Part shown: one piece after another, positions 41,148-50,508 of the stretch
Layout of the letters: each line of letters begins with the position of its first letter
Numbering within the stretch: position 1 is the first letter of the stretch
Assembly (NCBI GenBank): GCA_964634605.1
Contig: CAZWLJ010000004.1
Span: forward strand, 1-64,000
Source of the DNA: UPXZ01 sp964634605
Lineage (GTDB): Bacteria; Bacteroidota; Bacteroidia; Bacteroidales; Paludibacteraceae
Direction: 5' to 3'
DNA length: 64,000 nucleotides
Translations under genes and position numbers: made by a program
Notes under the pieces: model-generated
What the model was told of the DNA's origin: nothing
Seen by the model: only the letters and a program-made list of their open reading frames with translations
Databases searched by the model: none

Positions 41148-44100
41148 CTATTCAGCCAGCACTGTGATTTCGGCTCCTGAAGCAAAGTCCTGACCGTTTT
41201 GCTCACTGAGTGCGGTAAAACGAATATAACGACCACGAACAGGTTTGCTGAAAGTCACTTTCTTCTCGCTTTGATTGCGTGCGAAAGTGCCTTTATGCAC
41301 AGGTTCGCCCCATTCTTTACCATCCATGCTGATGTGAATAGTATAATCCTTCACATTGCCATTTGCGCCATCCTGACGTGGAAGATATGTAAAGCCTTTG
41401 ATGTTTTTAACTTCACCGGCATCCATATCCACCCAATGTGGGTGTTTAGCCACAGTTACCGAGTACATAGTATGCCAAATGGAATTTACATTGCCATCGG
41501 TCAGGTGCGAAGCATCTCCTTCGCCGGCTTCCTGGCTGCTTGCAAAAATCACCGTGGTTTGTATGGTCTCAATTTTTCCGAACGATGCCGATACTTTCAA
41601 CTGCGGGTTATGTTTGTACCAGGCAGCTACATTGCCTCCGTTGCGTAATGCGAGGCTTTGTTTGTATTCCTGAGCTTTTCCATTGTTCAGGCTGTAAAGT
41701 ATCACAGCGTCCTTATTACCTGAACTGATTTTTACTTCGCCATTGTTGCTTCGCGAAATACTAATCGGCATTTCACCCGATGGAGATACAGCTGCGATTT
41801 TAGTCAGATCTTTGCCTGCAGGACGAATTATAAAACCAAAATCGTGCTGACTGGCTTTTACACGGTCATGTTCGAGTGGACCACCCTGACCACAACTGTT
41901 TCCTCCAAGGCCTGTCACAGCCATGTCGAGATGCAGGTAGGTGTCAGTTGCTTTGGGCAATTCATGCGGGTGAGCAGCTGCCACTAAATCGTTGGCAGAA
42001 TACTGAATAGCTGTGGTCGACATTGTTCCGTTTGCTACAAAAACAGCTCCGTTGTTCTGATTGTCGGTAAGTGCGCACCAGCGAACTTCTTCATGATTTC
42101 CCACGTTTTGAGGACGGGCAATAGGGAAGAATTCGTTTTTGACTGTGTTTTTGTAAAGTTCAATAAACTGACTTGTTTTCCGGTCGTTATAGTTATCTGC
42201 AGGACCTCTGCCGTAATATGTGAAGTTTCCTAATTTTTCAGGAACTTTCATGATATATCCTAGTCTTGGTAAAATCAGCCCCGGCATATTGGAACTGATA
42301 TTTGCCTGTAATTCGATGGATCCGTCGGGATAAATAGTGAAAATCTGACTTGTGCTGAATTTGAAATCATTTTCGCCAAATTTTCGGTCGGTCATTTCAA
42401 TCACACTGTTTCTCGTAGCCACAGTGCCACCTTCGAGGCGTGCAGCGTTTGGAGCCTGCGAAACCACAGTAAACGATGCGACCACTGTACCGTTAGCTTT
42501 TTTTACGAAATTGTGGCTTGTGGCTTTGTGTTTCAGGTTGTGTAATCCATTTGCGTACCACTTATCAACAGCCCAGTTGTCGTTGTTGGTATATGCGCGG
42601 AAAGCATTCAGAACGGGGCCATTACCTGCTGCAATAATAGTTTCTTTGCCATAGGTCAGACTGTGAATTGTTCCTGTTGTAAGGTCAAATTCTGCTACAA
42701 AGTTGGCGCCTTTCACTGTTTTAATATCAGCTGATTTGTCTGATAATTCAGGCTTAGCTGTGGTTGTAGTGCTTGAAACTTCGTAAATTCCCGGTAATTT
42801 TGCTGCTTTTTTGAGCAGGAATTGTTCGTCGGCCTGAACATAGCCCTTCTTAGCCCATGGTGTGTTTTGTTTCAGTTCGAAACTGAATTTTACAAAATAT
42901 TCCGATTCTGCTTTCAGCGTATTGTTTTTGTATGGTACAGTCACCAGAGCTTTTGTTCTCGGAGCTACCGAAGGAAGATCGATATATCCGTTTTCTTTCT
43001 CAACTCCATTTTCGTAAACCGACCATTTCAGACTGTAGGCAGATAAGTCGGTGAAGTATTGTTTGTTGAAAACTCTGAAAGTACCATTCTTAATGTCAAC
43101 GCTATCTACATCAATGTTTTGATATACCTTTTTTACTTCGTAGTAGTGAGGCTTTGGTTTCAGATCGGCAGCTACTACGCCTTTGAAAATAAACTGTCCG
43201 TCGTTTGGTTTTTCTCCAAAGTCACCTCCGTATGTATAGAAAGGTTCTCCTGTTTTTTTGTCATAATAAAGCATACTCTGGTCAATCCACTCCCAAATGG
43301 CTGCTCCACAAATAAAGTTGGTCGATTCAATGGCTTTCCAGTAATCTACCAGATTACCGCAGGCATTACCCATTGCATGTGCATATTCCGAAATGTGGAA
43401 CGGATATTTGATATTGTATTTCCCATTTACAGCACCATACATCCAGGCAATTGACGGATACTGGTTTGAACCCATATCCACGATGTCGTTGTTGCGTTCG
43501 TATTGTACCGGACGTGAACTGTCAAATGCCTTGAGTTCGTTGTAGGCAGCTACGAAATTCTTACCGGGACCGGCTTCATTACCAAGCGACCAGATAACAA
43601 TGGATGGATGATTGAAATTGCTGTATGTCATTTCGAGTACTCTTGCTATGTGGGCAGCTTTCCATTCTTCGGGATGCGAGAGCGATGCTTCACCATAATA
43701 ATACTGATGTGATTCAATATTGGCTTCGTCTTCGAGATAAATACCATATTTGTTACACAAATAATACCAGTAAGGATCATCGGGGTAGTGTGAATTACGT
43801 ACGTGGTTAATATTGCCACGTTTCATAACCATAATCTCTTCGGTCATTCGTTCGCGACTAATGGCGTGACCAGTGAGCGGGTTGCTTTCGTGGCGGTTTA
43901 CACCTTTCAGTTTTACGGGTTTGTTGTTCACATAAAAATATCTTCCGGCAAGTCCGAACTCGTCATCTTCAGCTTTTGTATCTTTAATTTCCACTCTGCG
44001 GAAGCCCACATAGGTCGATACAGTTTCAATTGTTCTGTTTTTATTGTCTTTCAACTCAGCAACAAGCGTGTAACGGTTAGGAGTTTCAGCCGACCATGGT

Positions 44101-45206
44101 TTTACATTTTTAAATATAAGTTTTGTGGCGGTCATATCCAGATTTTGCCCTGCCTGAATGATAAGTTTGGTTTTGGGTTTGGCAATCAGTTCGGTATTTC
44201 CCGAAACATATTGATTGTTATCAGAGTATAATTCGTTTTCGTACAACGAGTAACTGATTTTATAGTTGCTGAGATTTTTTTTCTTATTGTCGAGATTTCG
44301 CAGATTGATTTTAACTGCGAGTTCTCCGTTTCCGTTTTGGTAATCAGGAGTTACCTGGAAGTCGCGAATATGCAATTTCGGAACAGAATAAAGAGCTACT
44401 GTTCTGAAAATTCCCGGCAAACGATACATATCTTGAGCTTCGAGGAATGAACCATCGGAATTGCGGTAAACTTCTACGGAAACAGTGTTTTTGCCTTTTA
44501 CAAGATGTTTAGAGATATTGAAACGTGCGGCATTACGTGAGTTTTTCGAAAATCCCACATATTTTCCGTTGATCCAGAGATAGAAGAACGAATCCACGCC
44601 ATCGAAGCTGATAAATACCTCACGATTCTGCCAGTTTTGAGGGATTTCAAACTCACGTCTGTACGAACCTACTTCGTTACGATATTCGTAGGTAGTCCAG
44701 TCGGTAGGCGGGGTACGCATTACACCACCTTTCCAGTCGCCGGGTTTAACCTGATGTTTGAAAATAACCTGTTGGTTTACATAAATTGGGACACCGTACT
44801 TCAGATCGCCATTTTTCTGTATTCCCACAATGTTCCAGTTCGATGGAACGGGAGTGTCGTCCCACTTGCTTACATCGAATGTGGGTTCGAAAAATGTTTT
44901 AGGTCGCTGGTCAGGGTGTTTTACCCAGTTGAATTTCCATGTCCCGTTGAGCGAAAGCCAGTATTCCGAGTTTTCCGGAAGTACTTTTCTGGCATTTTCA
45001 GCATCCTGAAACGAAAAGAACCAGGCTCTTGGCTGTTCTTTGTTGAGCGATAAGTCCTGTGGTGACTCCCATTCTTTTCCTGTAGGGGCCGTATCGTTAA
45101 CATAGCGAAAACCTGTTAAGATATCGTTTGCTTCTGCAGGAAGTGCGCAAAAAGCGATTAAGGCGCTGAATGTTAGTAATTTAATTAACCTGTTGATTGT
45201 TGTCAT
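41148..45206 (-). CDS. Large GH2 beta-galactosidase with F5/8 type C domain
   Basis: This 1352-aa secreted enzyme has a signal peptide ending in PAEA. It has the LacZ-like GH2 sandwich and TIM-barrel domains, with acid/base Glu544 (WSLGNEAGPG) and nucleophile Glu607 (HISEYAHAMGN). A beta-galactosidase small-chain domain follows (about 840-1110), and a C-terminal F5/8C (discoidin) carbohydrate-binding domain (about 1220-1350). It is longer than LacZ because of this domain. No lipobox and no T9SS sorting tail are seen, so it is probably periplasmic. It is the last gene of the minus-strand locus; substrate is probably beta-galactosides. Confidence 0.9.
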   Translation of the reverse strand: MTTINRLIKLLTFSALIAFCALPAEANDILTGFRYVNDTAPTGKEWESPQDLSLNKEQPRAWFFSFQDAENARKVLPENSEYWLSLNGTWKFNWVKHPDQRPKTFFEPTFDVSKWDDTPVPSNWNIVGIQKNGDLKYGVPIYVNQQVIFKHQVKPGDWKGGVMRTPPTDWTTYEYRNEVGSYRREFEIPQNWQNREVFISFDGVDSFFYLWINGKYVGFSKNSRNAARFNISKHLVKGKNTVSVEVYRNSDGSFLEAQDMYRLPGIFRTVALYSVPKLHIRDFQVTPDYQNGNGELAVKINLRNLDNKKKNLSNYKISYSLYENELYSDNNQYVSGNTELIAKPKTKLIIQAGQNLDMTATKLIFKNVKPWSAETPNRYTLVAELKDNKNRTIETVSTYVGFRRVEIKDTKAEDDEFGLAGRYFYVNNKPVKLKGVNRHESNPLTGHAISRERMTEEIMVMKRGNINHVRNSHYPDDPYWYYLCNKYGIYLEDEANIESHQYYYGEASLSHPEEWKAAHIARVLEMTYSNFNHPSIVIWSLGNEAGPGKNFVAAYNELKAFDSSRPVQYERNNDIVDMGSNQYPSIAWMYGAVNGKYNIKYPFHISEYAHAMGNACGNLVDYWKAIESTNFICGAAIWEWIDQSMLYYDKKTGEPFYTYGGDFGEKPNDGQFIFKGVVAADLKPKPHYYEVKKVYQNIDVDSVDIKNGTFRVFNKQYFTDLSAYSLKWSVYENGVEKENGYIDLPSVAPRTKALVTVPYKNNTLKAESEYFVKFSFELKQNTPWAKKGYVQADEQFLLKKAAKLPGIYEVSSTTTTAKPELSDKSADIKTVKGANFVAEFDLTTGTIHSLTYGKETIIAAGNGPVLNAFRAYTNNDNWAVDKWYANGLHNLKHKATSHNFVKKANGTVVASFTVVSQAPNAARLEGGTVATRNSVIEMTDRKFGENDFKFSTSQIFTIYPDGSIELQANISSNMPGLILPRLGYIMKVPEKLGNFTYYGRGPADNYNDRKTSQFIELYKNTVKNEFFPIARPQNVGNHEEVRWCALTDNQNNGAVFVANGTMSTTAIQYSANDLVAAAHPHELPKATDTYLHLDMAVTGLGGNSCGQGGPLEHDRVKASQHDFGFIIRPAGKDLTKIAAVSPSGEMPISISRSNNGEVKISSGNKDAVILYSLNNGKAQEYKQSLALRNGGNVAAWYKHNPQLKVSASFGKIETIQTTVIFASSQEAGEGDASHLTDGNVNSIWHTMYSVTVAKHPHWVDMDAGEVKNIKGFTYLPRQDGANGNVKDYTIHISMDGKEWGEPVHKGTFARNQSEKKVTFSKPVRGRYIRFTALSEQNGQDFASGAEITVLAE

Positions 45207-45344
45207 ATTGAAATTGTATATAGATTATTTCCGAAAAATGCTCGTTTTTTTAACCGGTTGTTCAGACAATCTCAGTCAGAACAATATTAAAATATCAATC
45301 TCAGCGGATGTAAATAACCGGACTGAGAAATGAATAAATTTGTT

Positions 45345-48266
45345 TTAATGCAATATTAATTTGAACGTTTCCTTTTTTCCTTCCACCGAAAGGGCCGAAA
45401 GAAAGAACACTCCGGAAGCCAAATTGTTAGTATTCAGCACATTGGAATTAATTGCCTGAGCGACTTTTACACCCTGCATGTTTGTAAGTACAAGCGTTTT
45501 CATTTCTCCTCCCGAAAGCTGAATAATATCATCTTTCACCGCTACAAAAAATTCGTTCGAATATTCTTTTTTTTTTACAGATGTATTCACCTGGAACGGT
45601 ATAATCTCAAAAACGAAGCTATCCGAAAGTCCCTGATCGCCAGTCACAATACGGCTGCTGCTTACTGTCCAGTATTTGTTGCCCGCGTCACCGGCATTTC
45701 TCACTGCAAATTTACCTCCCAGTTCGGTCAGCACATAAGTATTCCAGGTGGAATAATAAGCATTGGTTCCAAAAGCGCCCATCTCATTGACATAGCGATT
45801 ATCGGCTGCGCTTACCAGCTTGATCCGATCGGTGGCTTTATCAACCGTAAAAATCCATTGCTGTGTTTTGTTCGTATTGTTCGTAATCAGTGAACGGAAT
45901 GTGGGATTTCCGCCGCTTCCCGAGGGATTGGTATTCGTCAGATAATTGCCGTTATTTTTAATTAAAAAAGTTTGCTCGGGTACAATAACCGGATGATTCA
46001 CCGACGATTGTCCTACAGGTATCATTTCAAACATAAAGTTGCCTGCCGACAATTGATTATCGGTCCCGGGATTAATCCGGGTTCCGTCAGATTCCCAGAA
46101 TTTATCACCAGCCGAGCCAGCATTCTGAATGGCATATTTACCACTGAAACGATGGATGTTGTAGGTATGCCATACGGCTTCGTACGCGTTTGTGCCAAAA
46201 TTACCCAACTCATTGATATAACGGTTGTCCTGCGAATTGCGGATGCTATACCGTTCGGTGAGCGGATCGACACTTACCGTCCACTCCTGACGCTGGGGAT
46301 TGATGGAATCGTAAGCGGCCAGAAACTCCGGTTTGCCTCCCGTACCGTTCACATTTCGGTTTGTAAGAAATTTTCCTTTGAATTTAATGTAGTAATTTCC
46401 ATTTTCAATCAATACAGTCGGGAATACATCTTTCCGGTAGTCATATTTGCTTCTGTAGTCATTTACCAGCCTTGATTTCAGTTGTTTCAGATAAGGTGCC
46501 ACAACTTCATTAGCAGGTTTTGGATAAGGAGCTTTAATCGAACCTGTAAAATTACGTGAACGGATGGTAGCCTGCAAAGCTTCCAGCGAGTCGGTCTGCA
46601 GGTATTCTTTGATAAAAGCGACAGTATCGCCCTGATGCAGCGCATCGTACATCGACAGTAGTTTTAAGCCCCGCTGCCCCATCAATTCAAAAACCCGGAG
46701 CCAGGGAGTGATTTCGCTAACCAGTTGAGGATTGTATGTGGCAGATTTCAGCTCGAGAGATGCATTGATAAAGCTCCGGAATTGAAGGGCAAGTGAACCG
46801 GCCTGTTCGGCATTATAATTTCCGGCAATTAAACTTGCCATAAACGGACTGGCGACCAGTTTGAAAGGCGCCGACTCGTTATCACGGCGCAAGCCATGGT
46901 AAGTAGCCCCCAAATCGATATTATTTTCACAAAAGATTTTGAAAGCATCGTAGTTATCGGGCATAAGATACCTTAGTCCTCTCAGCCAGGAGTTCTGATG
47001 GTTATATTTCGGCATATTCCAGGTATAATCGGCAATGCTGTATAAAGCCACTTTGGAAGCTTCGGCATATTCCATCGGATTGGCAGTGAAACCTGAAAGC
47101 TGAGATGCAATGTTCAGGTCGTTGCCATAGGTTGGTCCCATCAGCAGGTGGTCCACGCAATAATCGGTCACAGGATAGTTGAGCCAGATATATGCTTTAC
47201 GGCTTATTTGAGCATTGATCCAGTCCATATCGCTTTTGTTGATCATATCTACCACGCTGTTTCCTGTCCACATAATACGCACGCTCTTATCCATCTGAGT
47301 GCCCAGGATACTCAGGTAATCGCCACTGGACCACGAACGGTTGTACTGTGTGGGACAAAGCAGAAGGGGTGACACATCCGGTTTTTTGTTTACAAATTCG
47401 GTTGTCAGGTAGTTCATCATTTTAGCCTGATTGGCCGGATCGGCTCCTACTCCTCCGATATCGTCGAAGAAAACTGCAAATGAACGTACTCCCAGATCAT
47501 ACATCATCTGGAATTTATTTTTACAGGCTACAAAATCGTCCACAATTCCGTCGCTGTTGTTATCAGACCAGCTTATATTGTTTCCGGGATGTACCGCCCA
47601 GACAAAATTCACCTTGTTTTTGTGAGCTGTTTCAATCAGTTCTCTCATTAGTGATGCTTGCGCAGCCGGATACGGATCGCGCCATTTTGTGCCGAAACCG
47701 TGGTAGGGATCATCCTTGGGGCCGTAAATGTAAACGTTCATCTTGTTTTCGCCGAAAAAGCGAAAAAGACTCTGACGGTCCTGATGTGAATAGGGATTAC
47801 CGTAATAGCCTTCAATAATGCCTCTATCGGTTACACTCGGATAATCTTTGATGGTAACCGACATCACTTCAGGTGCAGCAAGTATTTGAAGAAGCGACTG
47901 TACACCATAATATGTTCCTGATTCATCATTCCCGGCAATTACAATTTTGCCTGATTCTATTTTCAGGAAATAAGCTTCTTTGTAGTCAGGAATTTCGGAG
48001 GTATAAGCAGCTACAGAAACATCGCCTTTTTCGCCTATCAGTACTTCAATTCCGGAAGATCCGGTTGATAATTTTGAATTTAGCAAGGCAACAGCATCCT
48101 GATCGGCAGTTTCACTGCCACTCAGAGCATAAGTTGAAGTATTATCGAATGCTTTTGTACCCCAGGTGATTGATTGAGGAAGTGGTGAGATGGTAACCTG
48201 TTGCGCCGTCAGAGTTGAGAAGAAAGAGCAAAGCAATACCAAAAGAAGTGATTTGTATTTTTTCAT
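45345..48266 (-). CDS. GH84 beta-N-acetylglucosaminidase with T9SS sorting domain
   Basis: With the ATG at 48266 (signal peptide ending TAQQ) the protein has 973 aa. The N-terminal domain and TIM barrel resemble Bacteroides thetaiotaomicron GH84: PSVTDRGIIEGYYGNPYSH, NVYIYGPKDDPYH and the catalytic Asp pair VFFDDIGG (Asp268-Asp269). The domain removes terminal beta-GlcNAc. After it come two copies of a module of about 115 residues, each with a [D]NRY[IV]NE[LM]G[NA]FGTNAY core, resembling ricin-type beta-trefoils. A C-terminal T9SS sorting domain ends in KETFKLILH. A promoter box (TATCTTTG, minus, 48298-48305) gives it its own start within the locus. Confidence 0.9.
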   Translation of the reverse strand: MKKYKSLLLVLLCSFFSTLTAQQVTISPLPQSITWGTKAFDNTSTYALSGSETADQDAVALLNSKLSTGSSGIEVLIGEKGDVSVAAYTSEIPDYKEAYFLKIESGKIVIAGNDESGTYYGVQSLLQILAAPEVMSVTIKDYPSVTDRGIIEGYYGNPYSHQDRQSLFRFFGENKMNVYIYGPKDDPYHGFGTKWRDPYPAAQASLMRELIETAHKNKVNFVWAVHPGNNISWSDNNSDGIVDDFVACKNKFQMMYDLGVRSFAVFFDDIGGVGADPANQAKMMNYLTTEFVNKKPDVSPLLLCPTQYNRSWSSGDYLSILGTQMDKSVRIMWTGNSVVDMINKSDMDWINAQISRKAYIWLNYPVTDYCVDHLLMGPTYGNDLNIASQLSGFTANPMEYAEASKVALYSIADYTWNMPKYNHQNSWLRGLRYLMPDNYDAFKIFCENNIDLGATYHGLRRDNESAPFKLVASPFMASLIAGNYNAEQAGSLALQFRSFINASLELKSATYNPQLVSEITPWLRVFELMGQRGLKLLSMYDALHQGDTVAFIKEYLQTDSLEALQATIRSRNFTGSIKAPYPKPANEVVAPYLKQLKSRLVNDYRSKYDYRKDVFPTVLIENGNYYIKFKGKFLTNRNVNGTGGKPEFLAAYDSINPQRQEWTVSVDPLTERYSIRNSQDNRYINELGNFGTNAYEAVWHTYNIHRFSGKYAIQNAGSAGDKFWESDGTRINPGTDNQLSAGNFMFEMIPVGQSSVNHPVIVPEQTFLIKNNGNYLTNTNPSGSGGNPTFRSLITNNTNKTQQWIFTVDKATDRIKLVSAADNRYVNEMGAFGTNAYYSTWNTYVLTELGGKFAVRNAGDAGNKYWTVSSSRIVTGDQGLSDSFVFEIIPFQVNTSVKKKEYSNEFFVAVKDDIIQLSGGEMKTLVLTNMQGVKVAQAINSNVLNTNNLASGVFFLSALSVEGKKETFKLILH

Positions 48267-48297
48267 TTGTATTAAAATATAAGTATTCAGATTTTTG

Positions 48298-48305
48298 CAA
48301 AGATA
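48298..48305 (-). promoter_or_regulatory. GH84 gene promoter -7 box
   Basis: On the minus strand this reads TATCTTTG, 31 bases before the chosen ATG. It supports that start and suggests that GH84 and the large GH2 can be transcribed apart from the upstream sus genes. Confidence 0.6.
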
Positions 48306-48443
48306 CAAACTTTAATCTTTGCAGCTGTATTTATTTAAATATTATAACTTTTAAATAAATGCCCGGAAAGAAAATTAATTTTACCGGATAATTTATTTTT
48401 TAGCTGAAAAAAGATGAAAGCTGTTGTGAATTAAAGATAGAAA

Positions 48444-48469
48444 AAGCAGTGAAATCACATTCACTGCTT
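48444..48469 (-). terminator. Terminator after the GH5 gene
   Basis: AAGCAGTGAA (48444-48453) pairs with TTCACTGCTT (48460-48469) around a 6-base loop; a T-run follows on the minus strand. Confidence 0.7.
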
Positions 48470-48612
48470 CCCGGAGATTACTTCATGCTGATGATTTACA
48501 CGAAAAAAATCAGCAGAATTTAAAATTATTATAGAATTGCATTGACCGGTAAAAAAGAAGAATTTTGGAAAAAAACAGTTTCACAATTTCGGAAATTCAT
48601 ACTTTGCCATTT

Positions 48613-50328
48613 TCAAAAAGGATAAACTCCTGCAGACGCACCTTTCATCAGGGCATTATACGCCTGGCGGTCGGAAACAGATCCGGTACTGCGTACAAAA
48701 ATTCCCATATCGTTGCTGTTATGGATACCCGTATCCCAAAGGAAAGGAATTAAACCGTTGTTTTTTGCCTGCTTTGTCATATATTCGTAGTAATATGCCC
48801 TTGAAGCTAAATGCAAAGTCAGATTATCGCCCGTCAGATTCCGTTTCATTACACCAAATTCGCCTAAAATAACCGGAATTCCCTTGTTTACAAACCTGGT
48901 TTTCATCAGACCGAACAGACGGTTCATTTCAGTTTCTTCTCCCCAGGTTGCATTGCGTCCGGTGTCGGTAGCTGAATGATATCCGGTGCCCCAGTAGTAA
49001 AACATCTTGCCCCAGCTTTCATCTTTATCCAGTCCGCAAAAATTCCACGGAGTATAGTAGTGAATTTCAGCCATCATGCGGTTGGTTACATTATCCACAG
49101 GCATGTCAACCATCAGCGTATTTGTTTTTTCAATATCGGTAGCAGGTCCCTGTATAACCAGAATGCGATATGCATTTCGTCCGCCGGTTGAACGTACCGC
49201 ATTCACAAAAGTTTGATGGTAGGACATCAAAACGGCCATTTCAGTTGCATTCGCAACGTTAGGTTCGTTGGCACTGGCGAACAGCAAATGTTCATCGTAA
49301 TTGCGGAAGTAAACGGCTATTTGTTCCCAGATTGCTCTTTGCTTGGCATTATTTTCTGCTTGTTTGGCCGTTGTTACATTATTTTCGAGCCAGCCTCCGT
49401 CCCAGTGTATATTCAAAATGACATACATATCGTTTTTAATACAATAGTCTACCACTTCTTTCACACGCGTCAGCCAGAAATCTTTAATTTTGTAATTCGT
49501 CTGGTTTTCGAGGTAACCATTCCATGCACAAGGCAGTCGCACGGCGTTGAATCCGGCTGCTTTTACCGAGTCGATAAGCAGTTGCGTGGCTTTGGGATTT
49601 CCCCAGGCCGTTTCACCTCCGATGGCTTCCAGCGTATTTCCAAGGTTCCATCCTAAATGTATCTTTTTTGCAATCGCTTTGGCATCATTTGCCATACCTG
49701 TATTATCAGGCGGAATGGACAGATCTTTAGCTGCCTGACGTACTGTTACAATTTCGGTAAGAGTACCGGAAGTAAATGTGATTGTACCTTCGCGGGGAGA
49801 ATTCAACTTATTTTCAGCAATTGTATATACGAGCGTTTTTTTATCGGCTGAAATGGATTTCTGAGTAATCCAGTCGGCCTGAATTGCTGATGTAACATCC
49901 TGAGATGCCTGTACTGAAACTGTAATATCGCCTCCTGAAGATGTTAAATTGAATTCTTTCGGTGAAAGAGAGAAAATAACATTCTGAGCCTGAGTTACCT
50001 TTACCTTCTTTGAAAGAGAACCTGCAACAACTGTAATGAGAGCTTCACGCATAGTAACAGATTCATTTTTACTAACCGAAACTGCAATCTGTTTGGTACC
50101 AGGTTCGCCTGAAACCGGTGAAAGGGAGCACCAGGACTCATTGCTGCTCACACTCCACTTCACGTTTGTTTTTATTGCAAGCATGCTTTTGCCGGCTTCA
50201 TTAGAAAATGATAACTCTTCTTTGGCAATAGTCAACTCGGGCTGAACAACTTCCTCAGGCTTACAGGAATTTACACTTCCTGCTATAAAAAAGAAAAATA
50301 CAATAATTTTTATGAAGTCTTTTCTCAT
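48613..50328 (-). CDS. GH5 endo-glucanase/xyloglucanase with two BACON domains, lipoprotein
   Basis: This 571-aa protein is a lipoprotein (lipobox Cys22). Two BACON domains follow (about 30-115 and 118-199). The GH5 barrel (about 215-560) carries acid/base Glu355 (ASANEPN) and nucleophile Glu490 (VILGEFG). WNLGNTLEA and NAVRLPCAWNGY fit subfamily GH5_4, which includes the endo-xyloglucanase of the Bacteroides ovatus xyloglucan locus; that enzyme carries one BACON. It would cut the polysaccharide backbone at the cell surface. The subfamily is assigned by eye. Confidence 0.85.
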   Translation of the reverse strand: MRKDFIKIIVFFFFIAGSVNSCKPEEVVQPELTIAKEELSFSNEAGKSMLAIKTNVKWSVSSNESWCSLSPVSGEPGTKQIAVSVSKNESVTMREALITVVAGSLSKKVKVTQAQNVIFSLSPKEFNLTSSGGDITVSVQASQDVTSAIQADWITQKSISADKKTLVYTIAENKLNSPREGTITFTSGTLTEIVTVRQAAKDLSIPPDNTGMANDAKAIAKKIHLGWNLGNTLEAIGGETAWGNPKATQLLIDSVKAAGFNAVRLPCAWNGYLENQTNYKIKDFWLTRVKEVVDYCIKNDMYVILNIHWDGGWLENNVTTAKQAENNAKQRAIWEQIAVYFRNYDEHLLFASANEPNVANATEMAVLMSYHQTFVNAVRSTGGRNAYRILVIQGPATDIEKTNTLMVDMPVDNVTNRMMAEIHYYTPWNFCGLDKDESWGKMFYYWGTGYHSATDTGRNATWGEETEMNRLFGLMKTRFVNKGIPVILGEFGVMKRNLTGDNLTLHLASRAYYYEYMTKQAKNNGLIPFLWDTGIHNSNDMGIFVRSTGSVSDRQAYNALMKGASAGVYPF

Positions 50329-50465
50329 CAGTTTGATTTTCTAATCATTAACAAAAAGGATCACAATGAATCAAATCAGGTTCTGTAGTGTTGAAAATGT
50401 GTTTACTTTTGAGAAAACACACAATACATTACGTTTCAGAAACATCTAACCAGTAAAGTATTGAA

Positions 50466-50491
50466 GATGTCTGAAAAAATTATCAGACATC
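50466..50491. repeat. Stem-loop between SGBP and GH5 genes
   Basis: GATGTCTGA (50466-50474) pairs with TCAGACATC (50483-50491). No T-run follows on the minus strand, so it may be an RNA processing or partial attenuation structure in the polycistronic message rather than a terminator. Confidence 0.45.
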
Positions 50492-50508
50492 CTCAATAAA
50501 TTTTGAAA

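Larger units (their letters stand above)
48267..48612. other. Intergenic region between GH5 and GH84 genes
   Basis: The 346 bp contain the GH84 promoter box (48298-48305) and a terminator stem-loop at 48444-48469. No gene is visible. It splits the locus into two probable transcription units. Confidence 0.55.

Noticed and set aside
43803..44231. 142-aa plus-strand frame
   Set aside because: Shadow frame antisense to the large GH2 enzyme.
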